A stretch of DNA of 64,000 nucleotides from Cocos nucifera (taxonomy: Eukaryota > Streptophyta > Magnoliopsida > Arecales > Arecaceae), in assembly GCA_006176705.1 (NCBI GenBank), contig QRFJ01002290.1, forward strand, positions 134,001-198,000, read 5' to 3'. The position numbers were made by a program, and so were the translations under genes. A model generated the notes under the pieces. It was given only the letters and a program-made list of their open reading frames with translations, did no database searches and was not told the DNA's origin. Shown piece by piece: positions 51,482 through 62,676 of this stretch (position 1 is the stretch's first letter; each line of letters starts with the position of its first letter).

Positions 51482-54449
51482 CTAAAGCCAATTGGCTACA
51501 AATCCAAGTTCCATCTTCTCAAGATGGGCTTGGATCTTCTGCTGGCCTAAAGACTTTATCAGTGAGTCAGTCGCATTATCTACAGTGTTGACTTTCTTGA
51601 CCTCGATGTATCCTTCTCGAGGTAATCATGGATTAGGTGGAACCATCTTCTTGAAACTCTTCCAACTTACAGTACCACCTGTGCACAAGAACAAACTTTT
51701 AGATGTCGACTTTCGATCATCTTTATCAGATATAAAATCTAAGTCTACATACCCCTGGACCTAGAGTTCACCATGTTGAACCTCTTTAGCACCTCCTCTA
51801 TTTGAGAGATCCAGCGTCCTCTTCAGTCTATCCCTATAGACCTTAAAAACAAAAATGAAGGATGCCTTACCTAGGTCTGTCATAGAAAATTTCTTAGATA
51901 ATCATAATTTGACCTATGTCAGCATGAAAATATCATTTTTAATCAGGAGGATGTCATCCATGTACAATATGAGGAAGACAATAGTGCTCCCACTGACTTT
52001 TTTGAACATACTTGATTTTTTCTCATTCTTAATGAAACCAAATGATTTAATTACATCAAGCATTCCAACTCCAAGATGCTTGCTTGAGTTCATAGATGGA
52101 TTTTTGCAGCTTGCGGATCTTTGTGATCACCATCACTGGATGTGAAAATAAATGACTGTTCCATATAAATATCTTCCTCAAGATATCCAATTGTGAACTC
52201 CGTTATCACATCCATCTACCATATTTTGTAATTAAAATATACTACAATGTTAAGCAATGTATGGATGGATGGCCATTGACGAGAAGGTAATCTAATATCC
52301 TTTCATCATTAGCCTAGCCTTGAATATCTCTACATTTCCATCTGCACATATTTTTTTCTTGAAGATCCATTTATACCCAATAGGTACTATACCTTAGATG
52401 GATCTATCAAGATCTAGATTTAGTTTGAGTGCATCAAGTCAATCTTTGACTTCATTACCTCTTATCAATTCTCGGAGTCGATATCTGATATCGTCTCATC
52501 ATAGATTCTGGGATCATCATCATGAACCCATTTTTCATGAGGAATATTTTCTCTGTATCCTCTAAAATAGTACCTCAGTACCTTTAGGAGGATGAAAAAT
52601 CCTATTTGACCTACGAGGTAGAAGAGGTAGTAAATTATGGATTGGCTTAGACTAACTGGGTTCCCGAGGTTCTTTGGCTCGTTGCTCTTTGGAGACTTTC
52701 TCCTTGAGTCTAATCTATCTTCCGATGCCACCATCTTGAATAAACTATTTTCAAAAAATGGTATGTCAACCTACAATCACATTATGATTTTTCGGAAGAT
52801 AGAAGTAATATCCTAATAACTCTTTAGGATATCCAATAAATCGAACTCTAAGAGACCTAGACTCTAACTTGTCCGTCATCAGACAACCCCAATTCTGAGA
52901 TGACTTAGACTTGGCTTCTTACCATGTCATATCTCATACGTTGTAATAGGAATGATTTTAGATGGTACCCTATTAAATTATGTTCCTAAAAAATCTTAGA
53001 AAGATTTGTAAAGCTCATCATGGACAGACCATAACTAATAGGATCCATTTTCTCTATTTTGAAATTCTGTTAAGTTGAGAAATTTTAGGCGAAGTCTATT
53101 ATGAGACTGTACCATTATCCTTGAAATAGTCCAAAAATTCTCGACTAAGGTATTCACCTCCGATCGAAGAACCTTAATAGACTTTCCAATTTGCTTTTTT
53201 ACTTCGTGTCTGAATTTTTTAAACTTTTCAGTGGCTTCAAACTTATGTCGTATCAAGTACACATATCCGAATCGAGATAGATTATCGATAAAGATAATAA
53301 AGTAGACATAATTATCTCTGGTCGGCACATCGAATGGACCACACACATCTATATGTACCAGGATAAGTCGGTTTATGGCCCTTTTCCAAGTTCCATAAAA
53401 GAAAGCTTGTTCATTTTGCTTTGAAAACATGATTCACAAATCGGATATGACTCAAAAGTCAACGGATCCATTAGTCTAAATTTTTTTAATTTGTTAATCC
53501 TATCTTCAGCTATATGACCTAGCCTAAGGTGCCATAGGTACCTTTCATTAACACTATCTCTAGATTATTTTGATCCTGTGGCATTCATATTTTGCTCGAC
53601 AGACTCAATGACAAGCATTCCTTCAGAAGGACCTTCTTTCTACTTATTCTTCAGGCTGGTCAGGCACGCAGGGCAGTCTCACTTTCAATGGCCATCAAAG
53701 TTATAGTGGAAATACTTTTCCTTCTCTATGCCCTTCTTGTTCGACTCACCTTTCTTTTCTTCTATTATTTTCTGCTTATTTGCAGACTTCTTCTTCTTTC
53801 CAAAAGACTTTTTCTTGAAAGAAGTCTGCTCCATAGCCAGAACTGAGTTCTTTGAATCCTTCAAAGTTTGCTCAGTAGTAACCAGCATATTTATTAACTC
53901 GACCCAGGTGCACTGGAGCTTATTCATATGAAAGTTCATAATGAACTGCTCATATGAATTAATCAAGGACTGTAGGATCACATCAATCTATAGTTCTTTG
54001 TCCATCAAGACTCTAAGTTTCTCAAGGTCTTTAGGTCTTTGATCATTGTCAAGCAATAATCTTGAACCAATTGTCCATCATGCATTTGCACCTTAAAAAG
54101 TCTCTTCGAGACTTGATAATGCGTTGCACGACTCTATTCACTAAACAACTCTTGCAGGTGCACCAACGTTTGGTGAGCAGTCCTGATATCTTCATGTTGG
54201 TGCTGTAATTTATCTAACATTGAGCCCAACATGTGGCACCTTACTTTGTTATGATCGTCAGACCACTTCTCATGAGATGTTCTTTGATCAGGAATCGGAC
54301 GGGCTGGTAAAAGGAAGGTTCTGGTCCAATACATAGGTCAACTTTTTCGAACCCAAAATATTTTTGAAGTTCTTTAGCCAATCCTTATAAATTGGTTTGG
54401 TCAACTTATGGGTATCTAGGATTCGGGCTAGAAATTTTAATGTAGACAT
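51482..54449 (-). pseudogene. Gag-pol remnant of Copia-2
   Basis: Reading on the minus strand: gag start ATG at 54449-54447 with MSTLKFLARILDTHKLTKP; gag body VLDQN near 54,320 and FIMNFHMNKLQCTW near 53,930; decayed zinc-knuckle region near 53,690 with Tyr for Cys; integrase words LVHIDVCGPFDVP near 53,340 and YFIIFIDNLSRFGYV near 53,290; RT end region with intact LYMDDILL (YMDD at 51964-51953); RNase H words DRKSTSKSLFLCTGGTVSWK near 51,700; and a final EKMELGF. Central RT is reduced and stops are frequent. Inactive. Confidence 0.88.
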
Positions 54450-56227
54450 TTTTCTATAAAGAGTCAAAGTTTCTAGTTACACTTATAATTTGACTCAACT
54501 AATTTATTTAGGAGCTTTATTTTTACATAAATTAAGCTCCCACTATTTTCTTGGATCCCTACACTCTCTTGGTAGAAATGCAAAAATCTCCATGATCATT
54601 GATTTCTAGTGGATGGTGTGGTCCCACCGACTGGCTCACTACCTCACTTAACAGTTATTGATGATGGATCAATCGATGAGTAGACAACTCTTGTTCAATA
54701 TTTTTTTAAACATGGTGCACCCAAATCTGTTCTCTAATTCATGAAGCTCACCATGCCCAAAATATTGCTCCACTCCTTAGTTAAGTCAAATCTATCATTT
54801 GTATAAATTGAATTTTTGATTGGATCCCTCACCATATCCAAAATATTAAGCCCAATCCATCCTCCAACCCATAGCATCCAATGCCTAATAGACATAGTAG
54901 CATCTTTTCGGTGTAATTGAACCACTGTATTCAGTCGAAAATAATCCTGAGAAGGGCCTACACATCTACAATGGTGGAAGACCTAGGACTTAATATTTTC
55001 TTAGTAAGATTTGATTTGGTCTCTTAGACTTAACTAGTCATAACTTTTATGACTAACATAGTGGCATGGGTTAGCTTGAATCATTAGCCACCTCAAACCA
55101 GAATTGGATCGACTCAATTGGCCAGGTAAGTGAGATCAGTGGGAGGAATATATCATTAACTCATCATGAATGCATTCAGATTGAGTAGCTTTTAATTAAA
55201 GACCACTGATCGTATTTGCCATACTTATCTTAGACACTGACTTGTCTGATCAGAACTGATCGGATTAGTTTACAATCTAGGCTCAAACCGTGGAGCCAAA
55301 TTAGGTCTTAACTTGATTGACCATATGTGACCGTGAGTCAACTTTGATCCAGACTTAATCCTTTTAGGCTGATCAAATCTAAGCACTCTTGATTCTACCT
55401 AACCAACTCTTGATTTGGTTTGATCAACCACTAGACCTAATTGAGCTACCCACAACCAAACCCATGATTTATGAAGGTGTTTTAGATCTAAAAATTTATA
55501 ATTTTAGATCTAATTATTTTTATAAACTTAATTCTTAATTAAGTCCAAGGATTCAATAATAAAAGATGCATAAAAATTTTAGGATTTCAGGATCTAGGAT
55601 TTTGTAGAAATATAAGTTTTTGATTTTTGATTAAGGACAAACATGCAGCATCCCTACACGCCATAAGAGCATCCCATCGAATGAAAAGAAAGGGCCTTTA
55701 AACCCTTCTTACTCTTATGATCGGACGGCCAAGGAGAATGTCTTAATAAGAAATATGAACTATACTACAAAACTAATAGATCTAAAGCATATAATTGTTA
55801 CATGATTTAAGATCTAATCTATATATATTTTGTATACATCTCATGTATCAAATTTAACATTTAAATTTATGTTTCAGATCTGATTACATCTGATGTAATA
55901 TCTAAAAATAAAATTTTAAATAATCTCATCATAAAAAATTTTAATCCAGACTACTCATGGCACAGATCTATGGAACTAGTCTAGACATGCATTGCATATG
56001 TCATACATATGAAATTTTTAAATGCATCTCATGCTTTCAGTTCTAATTATATCATATATAATATTTAAAATTTAACTAATCTAATCATATAATCTTTAAA
56101 AAATTAAATAAATATTTCATAAAATTTTTGATCTAAATTTTGAGATTAAATTAGAGATCAAATCTAGACATATGCTGCCTATATCACATATATCAAAATT
56201 TTAAATTAGACCTTATGTTTCAGATCT
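54450..56227 (-). other. Leader (5' untranslated part) of Copia-2, left of CACTA-2
   Basis: No coding domain seen. Its right portion (from about 55,790) contains tandem units marked by TTTCAGATCTGATTACAT-like words at about 55,873, 56,036 and 56,218. The series continues beyond CACTA-2 at about 61,327. Confidence 0.6.
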
Positions 56228-56640
56228 CACTACTACAGAACCGAGCTATGACAATGGTTTGTAACCACTGTCATAGTTCAAAAAATCACTACTATAGAAT
56301 ATGACAGTGGTTAGCTAGTTGCTGCCACTGCAGCCATCATCGTAGGTCTATGGTAGTAGTTGTTACAGCGGTTATAAAAATCAGTATCATAGATGTCTAT
56401 TGCAGTGGTTTCTAAATTACTGTCATAGGCTTGTCTATGGCAGCGATTATAGAACCGCTATGATAGATCGATCTATGACAGCGATTTTGGAACCACTGTC
56501 ATAGGCTTGTCTATAGAAGCGGTTACGTAACCACTGTTATATATCTAATGCAGTGGTTGACATATTATCTATAGCAGTGGTTGGCACATCTACGACAGCG
56601 ATCATAAAATTGCTGCCGTAGCTTCTGAATAATTAAAAAA
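56228..56640. repeat. Left subterminal repeat array of CACTA-2
   Basis: Around ten short units in both orientations of the type CTATGACAGTGGTT and AACCACTGTCATAG, often paired head to head as hairpins (for example near 56,245-56,270 and 56,455-56,520). Related units recur at 59,905-60,050 and 61,055-61,140 near the right end. Confidence 0.9.
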
Positions 56641-56794
56641 ATATAAAATTTTTAATTTTTTATATATTTTATCTGATAAATACAGAGATATATAACATAA
56701 AAAAAATTATAAAAATAAAAATATTTTTAAAATATTAAAATTTTATTATCAAATAAAATTTATTATAATATTTTTTTTAAAAAATATATCAAAA

Positions 56795-58513
56795 ATTTTT
56801 TAAATCTACATCGTCGTCATCCCCGGGAGATGGAACACGAGCTGAAGCCAGAGCCGAAGCCGGAGGAGCTGGAGCTGGAATGTATGCCAATATATCCTCA
56901 AAGCTCATGAAGGTACCTTCAAAATACGTGCTGAGCATTGACACCATATCTCTCACGATGTCCTTCAGATGAGATGCACGCTTCTCTGTCCGATCTATCC
57001 ATGTCATAGCATGATTTGCCTATGCCAATGCTGCCTTAAGCTCCTCCCAACTGACGACACCGAAAGCCTGTAAAGAGATGCTCGCTTCTGACCAATAGTT
57101 GGTCGACGTATGTCCGGACCTGCATTGGATCCTCTTAGAGTCCTCAAGCCCCAAGACCTGAGACAGAGGGTCATGAGGGCTTAAGATATTTGGGCCCTCG
57201 CTCGTGAGCGCATCTAATTGATCATGTAATTATAAATATAAATAAAATTTTATAAAAAAATACTATAATACTAATCATATATATTAATATATTTAATACT
57301 TACAAAAATTCTTTCGATTGCGGTGTTCATCGGCCTATTCTTCTTGTCTGTACGGTTGGTTTAGAAGATCTTGCTATGGTTGGGCATCACTCCATCTCTC
57401 ATCAGCTATAACAATTGATCAATTTATCAGAAACATGAAAAAAATAGTAATTTAATTTATCTAGTAAGATTTAAAATTTATTACCTCTCTATGCACACGA
57501 CTGGCCATAGACTCATGATCGAAAGTGTGCATATACTCCTGAGCTATCCGATTCTTCCAATTCTGATGGAAGGTAGCCTAACAAGTATTCAAATAAATAG
57601 ATATTTAAAAAATATTTAAATATAACTTTAAGTGTATTGAAAATTTTAAAAGTTAGTAATTTTACCTCAAACTCCTGGCTCCTCCAATGTGTAACCATCC
57701 TCTCTCATTGACTCGGAGGATAGTCCTATATCCAAGAAACAAGCTCCTTTGGAGTGTCTCATCAATGTTCGAGCCATCCTCTATGAAGCTTGATCTTGTA
57801 GCTACGGTACAACTCTCTGATCTTCTTCAATCGGACATCTCGAGCCCTCTTATGATAAAAAAAGTCGTACCTCCTCTGCACAAAGTTATCAAAAGTCAGT
57901 TACAAAATTATTCTAATCAAATATCATGTAAATATATAAAATGCATAAATATAATTAAGATGCACTTATCCATATCTCCTTCCACGCTCGATTTCTAACA
58001 GTATCATCCATCAATCGCCAGTCTCTGGGCTTTATGAAAATAATGTCTAACTACCTCACAAGCACTTCAAAAAAGAAATGCATCTCCCGCACGGTCTCTC
58101 CTACCGACCTCTCCTTTAGATCAAACTGTACCATCATCTGATGCTGGTGGTTCCACACATGCGCCATACATGTGGGACCGCAAAATATCCTACTAGATGA
58201 TGCACCTATAATGAAAATATGTTATGCAAATATATAAGTATACAAATACTATATAAAAAATAAATAAATAATATAATAAAAATATACACTCAGATGTCGG
58301 TAGAGTAGCATGTGTCGGAGATGTGAATGATGGTAGAAGCTCAGATGCTGGCGGAGTACTAGATGCTGCCAGTGGAGTAGATGCCGATGATGAAGATTTT
58401 TGAGCAGTCGATGTGGAGGTGGATGGAGTATGCTCTAACTGCTCAGATGCTGAACTCCACGTAACCCATCGAGAGGTAGGGGTGAAAGCTAGATAGCATT
58501 TCGATGCCATCAT
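56795..58513 (-). pseudogene. Plant CACTA accessory/transposase-like gene (Ptta/En/Spm type), decayed
   Basis: Minus-strand pieces in order: a Ser/Thr/Pro-rich start from ATG 58513 (MMASKCYLAFTPTS); DNFVQRRYDFFYHKRARD near 57,880, then LKKIRELYRSYKIKLHRGW; THWRSQEFEVK near 57,690; HQNWKNRIAQEYMHTFDHES near 57,560; NRTDKKNRPMNTAIERIF near 57,340; and MTWIDRTEKRASHLKDIVRD from 57007. This order (RSY/IKLH block, SQEF, KNR, then a late coiled segment) fits the plant transposase Ptta/En/Spm family often carried by CACTA elements; the family name is from memory of its motifs. Stops separate the pieces, some of which are introns. No DDE transposase (TNP2-type) region is seen. Confidence 0.6.
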
Positions 58514-58904
58514 GACCTACAACGTTAATGAATATTAACTAATATAACATGTTGAGCAATAATCAAAGATATGCTTAGGTACCATCCATATAATTACATA
58601 TAAATGTACGTATGCCAAAGATTATGTACACTAATCAATTGATGGGTCTATTGCTATGCAATGCAATAAATAAAAGCAACAAGATAGAGATTCTCTTAGC
58701 AGTTGGAGGTTCTCTTAGTGACCGACATGGCCTACCGACACGACACGGTCCAAGGCACGAACTACCGACACGGCATGGCATGGCACGACATAAGACACTA
58801 TTCTTGGCTCGACTCAGCTGTGTGCCATCTCCTATTCTTGGCTGTCTCTGCCCTCTCCTCATCTTTCTAATTACCCATCTTCCACTCAATCTTCATCACC
58901 GATG

Positions 58905-59115
58905 AGGTCGGACCTCCTCCCTGATCCCTCTCTCGATCTTCCTTTCTCCCTCTCTCGATCTCATCCCTCGCTGGCGAGGCTGGATCCCCTCCCTCCCTCC
59001 CTCTCTTAATCTCCCTCGTCGACGATGGCGGTGAGGCTGAACCCCTCCCTCCCTCTCTCGCTCTCTCAATCTCCCTCATCGGTGAGGCCGGACCCCCTCC
59101 CTCCCTCTCTCCCTA
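58905..59115. repeat. Degenerate pyrimidine-rich minisatellite in CACTA-2
   Basis: Three to four copies of a unit of about 60-70 bp containing GGTGAGGCYGGACCC-like words followed by CTCCCTCCCTCTCTC. It lies upstream of the minus-strand transposase-like gene. A smaller repeat of ACCGACACGRC words is at 58,720-58,790. Confidence 0.7.
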
Positions 59116-59397
59116 TCCCTTTCTTAGTTTCAAGTTCCAAAATCTAGTCCGAATACCTAAAATCCATTAGGATCCGATTCTAGTACTTCAAGTATAGATC
59201 CATCGAATATTTGGATTTAGATTCGGTATCAGTAATTAAAATCGGATCCAAATCTGAATATTCAGATTCTGATCCAAATCCGACCTATTGATAGGTCTAG
59301 TTCAGTGATTAATAAATAATACTATAAAATTAAAATAAAAAATATATCTACGACTATAGAGAGAAGGTCGCATCGAAAGCTTCAAGGATCGTCAACG

Positions 59398-59845
59398 ATG
59401 GTGCTGGAGGAAGACGACAGCGCTGGAGGTAACCTGCGAAATAATAGCAAGATAGTGAGAGTGAGAGAGAAGAGAGACAAAGAGAAAGAGGAAAGAGAGA
59501 GAGAGCAGAGGCCCAGGGGGCATCGTGACGGGGAGACCAGGGGATGGGGAGGCATGGGTGGGCAGCGGGGGATGGAGAGGGTGGGGTAGGTGGCAGGGAG
59601 GCAAGGGTGGCGGTCGGGGAGGTCAAGGGTCAGGGATGGCGAGGGCAGGGGCGATGGCGATCGGGGATGGAGGGCAGGGGCTGCGATCGAGGATGGGAGG
59701 GTGAGGGGTAGGTGGCGGTGGCTCGGGATGGGATGGTGGGGGCGGGCGTCGGGAGGGCAAGGGTGGGCGGTTTGGGGATGGGGAGGACGGAGGGCGGGCG
59801 GCCACGATCGAGGATGGGTGGAGTCTCACCAACGATGGAGAGGAG
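59398..59845 (+). other. G-rich tract of CACTA-2
   Basis: Plus strand is dense in GGG/GGGG runs separated by short loops (GGGATGGGGAGGCATGGGTG near 59,542, and many more to 59,830). It has G-quadruplex potential on the plus strand, upstream of the minus-strand gene. Gly/Arg/Trp-rich frames across it are composition effects. Confidence 0.6.
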
Positions 59846-60069
59846 GGGAGAGAGAGAGAGAGAGAGTGCGCACGAAAAGAATGAAAAATTAGATATTTTT
59901 AATCTAACCTACGACAGTGATTTTCAAATCACTACCATAGATTTATGGCAATGGTTACGGTAAATCACAGCAATAGATCCATGACAATGATTTATAACCG
60001 CTGCCATAGATTTATAGCAGCGATTTTTAGTAACCATTACCGTAGGTTGAAAATAATTTTTTTTTTATT

Positions 60070-61040
60070 TTTTTCTCTAAATATTATATAATTTTAAAAT
60101 TTAATGCTCATCTTCATCATTTATTATCTAAATAATTATCATTAGAATATCGTCATAAAAAATCACCTCGATCCGATGGCTCTAGCTTCATCGATCAGAA
60201 AAATTTAATTTTGACGATCATGAATGATGATGCAATAACTAATAGATGAAGATCTCTAATCGATTCAAAAATCTACAACGATAATCTCGATAATATTTGT
60301 AGCATACTATCAAAGTTTTACTTTAATCAAATATCGTTATCATAGTCAATTTAGTATGGAATGATTTCGACCGTTAAATTAGAAACAAACGATCAAAGGG
60401 CTAAACGACATTCGATTATGAGATAATTTTTTAGTTAAATAATCTTTACTATAATTTTAATTATTTTATATGATGATAGTAAAATTTAAATTATTTTCGT
60501 ATGAACTATTCATATTAAGCAGATATTGCAAAAGCACGAGCATATATATATAACAACCAACGGAGTTTAAAAATAGTTATCAGGCGATGTATAGTTTTAG
60601 ATCGTTCTTAGTCTCATGAGTTGAATTTTATAATCACCATCATAAAAAATAATTAAAATAGTAGCCAAGATCATTTATAAAAAAAATTATCTCATAATCG
60701 GACATCGTCTGGTCCTTTGATCATTCGTTTATCATTTAACGATCGAAATTAATCTATACTAAATTGACCAAGATAATGATATCCGATTGAAATAAAACTT
60801 TGATAGTATGCTATAAATATAACCGAGATCATCACTGTAGATTTTTGAATCTATCGAAGGTCTTCATCTATCAGATCATCGCATCATCGTTCATGATCGT
60901 TAAAATCAAATTTTTCTGATCGATGAAGCTAGGACCATCAGATCGAGGTAATCTATTATAACGATACTCTAATAATAATTATTTAGATAATGAATGATAA
61001 AGATGAATATTAAATTTTAAAATTATATATTATTAAAAAA
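60070..61040. repeat. Foldback palindrome of about 0.97 kb in CACTA-2
   Basis: Left arm (about 60,080-60,510) returns as its reverse complement at about 60,595-61,035; centre near 60,553. Example pair: GACATTCGATTATGAGATAA at 60,409 against TTATCTCATAATCGGACATC at 60,688. It is homologous to the palindrome in CACTA-1 (shared words TATCAAARTTTTACTT, TCATAGTYAATTTAG, CATCTTCAYCATT). It sits between right-end subterminal repeats. Confidence 0.85.
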
Positions 61041-61154
61041 AATAAAAAAATATATGTTACGGCGATTATAAAATCGCTGTCGTAGACTCTATTACAATGA
61101 TTTTGAAAATCGCTGCCATAGTATGCGCTACCATAGGTTCTTTTTGTAGTAGTG

Positions 61155-61428
61155 TCTGATTATATCTAATGTAATATCTAAACCTTAAATGATCATATCA
61201 TAAAAAATTAAATCAGATCTAATCTAAAATATATTTGAAAACTATCATGATATGGAATAATGATCTAGACTAGAACATACATTGTTTATGTCAAACATAT
61301 ATATTTAAAACATGCAATTTTTTTTATTTCAGATCTGATTACATTCTATATAATATCTGAAAATTAATAATCAGATCATAAGAAATAATTTTAGATCAAT
61401 CTAAAGATAGATCTGAAATTAGCAACCT
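61155..61428 (-). other. Leader of Copia-2, right of CACTA-2
   Basis: Resumes the Copia-2 leader interrupted at 56,227. Carries the last tandem leader unit (TTTCAGATCTGATTACATTC near 61,330) before the PBS. No coding content. Confidence 0.75.
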
Positions 61429-61441
61429 GGCTCTGATACCA
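61429..61441 (-). other. Primer-binding site of Copia-2
   Basis: On the minus strand TGGTATCAGAGCC, a perfect initiator-tRNA(Met) complement, two bases after the LTR end (TTCA at 61,444). It fixes the element's orientation. Confidence 0.93.
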
Positions 61442-61443
61442 GT

Positions 61444-62676
61444 TGAAGAAAAATTAGATTTTTCTGCCATAGGATGCATATGATCGGATTAGATTTGCTA
61501 CGAAATAATTTTAAAATTTTTTTATGATCTGATCAAATTTGATAGTTTTTAGATCTGATTAGATTGATCTAAAATTAGAAGTAAAATAAGAATAAAAATA
61601 GTGATAATAGTTATCATCTAATTGGGTAAACCGTTTATCTATTGTGATGATCTAACGACTGATCCAAGATTCTGATTGAGCCATGCACGCACTCGACCTC
61701 TACCGATATCCACTCAAATCAGATCTAAAAGTCACCTCCTTCTGCATCTGATCTCCAAAGATCAGATCTAATGTCTTTCCATAGAGTCTTTAAAATGAAT
61801 TCTGAAAGCTGCATGTTCGTCTCACGAACACTATCATCTCTCGATGATCTTTGCGTCAACGAAACTTTATCTTTGCTTGCAGATTTTGCCCAACTCTTGG
61901 GCATGGAGAAGAGAAAGAGAATCAGATGAGGAAGGCATGGAGATGAAGATTTTGGTAGGGCGTCGCCGTAGAGAAATCGTGATGCACATACAATTTGCAT
62001 AGGATCTTATTTATAGATCTAGTCAAGAGTCCCTTCGTATATAACTTTGAACAGGTCAAAGTTTAACATGCAAAAGGACTCCTTAACTGATCTCCATGTC
62101 TCACCCTCTTATTCTTCTAATTTTATCACACAAAATTCAGAAAACGTTGGCATGAAGATGGAGAGATAAAGTTTGGAAGGCACAAGCAACTTATCTCCAA
62201 GATATTTGATCTCATCAAGTATGTTTGACCCATTCAAATTCCATTTGAATAGAACACCTCCACCCTATCCATATGGGGTGCAGGGCCAAAATGAGAATGC
62301 ACCCCTTATTCCTCACATAAACATATAAGGGCATGCATCCCTAGGAAAATCTCCAGGGGGTGCACGCCCCTTATCCTTTAATTCTTGCATTCGGGTCAAC
62401 ATTTGACCTTTATCCTATTTTCATCTTATGGGATTAAGACAAAATCTTTTCAAGTCCCATCTAATGGATTTATGTCAAGTCCTAATCAAGTTAGAATAAA
62501 TCTTGATCAGACCAAAACTTAGTCCAGTCAAATCAAGAAAAATCCATCTAGAATTTTTAGGAGAGGCTTGTTCAAATTTCATCTCATAATTTTAGGACAA
62601 GCCCTAATCTAGCAAAGACAATCCTTATCTTATTCTGATCTTATGAGATTTAGGATAAGTCTTGATCAGGCCAAGA
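61444..62676 (-). repeat. 5' LTR of Copia-2, partial
   Basis: Collinear with 48,904 to about 50,085. It keeps the terminal 51 bp missing from the other LTR. Interrupted at 62,676 inside a region matching 50,070-50,085 (CTTGATCAGG) by unrelated sequence starting TGATGCGTGC. The 91-codon minus-strand frame (61725-62000) parallels that of the left LTR. Confidence 0.85.

Larger units (their letters stand above)
56228..61154 (-). mobile_element. CACTA/EnSpm transposon (CACTA-2), 4,927 bp, with TSD
   Basis: Termini CACTACTACAGAACC at 56,228 and, on the opposite strand, CACTACTACAAAAAGAACC ending at 61,154. Flanked by the 3-bp duplication TCT (56225-56227 and 61155-61157). Removing the element restores CAGATCT joined to GATTATATCTAATG, which matches the paralogous leader unit at about 55,875. 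This confirms insertion into the Copia-2 leader after it existed. It contains subterminal repeats, a decayed transposase-type gene on the minus strand, a GC-rich leader and a foldback palindrome. Confidence 0.95.
48904..62676 (-). mobile_element. Ty1/Copia retrotransposon with long LTRs (Copia-2), nested and broken
   Basis: Minus-strand element. Left LTR (its 3' LTR) 48904-51467, PPT 51468-51480, pol and gag remnants 51482-54449, leader to 61443, PBS 61429-61441, right LTR (its 5' LTR) from 61444. CACTA-2 (56228-61154) sits in the leader. The right LTR is interrupted at 62,676 by another LTR-like sequence, so the rest (about 1.4 kb) lies beyond the window. The left LTR lacks its outer 51 bp. 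Outer target duplications cannot be assessed. Confidence 0.9.

Noticed and set aside
59354..59963. Gly/Arg- or Pro/Ser-rich frames
   Set aside because: Products of the G-rich/C-rich composition of CACTA-2; no domain.
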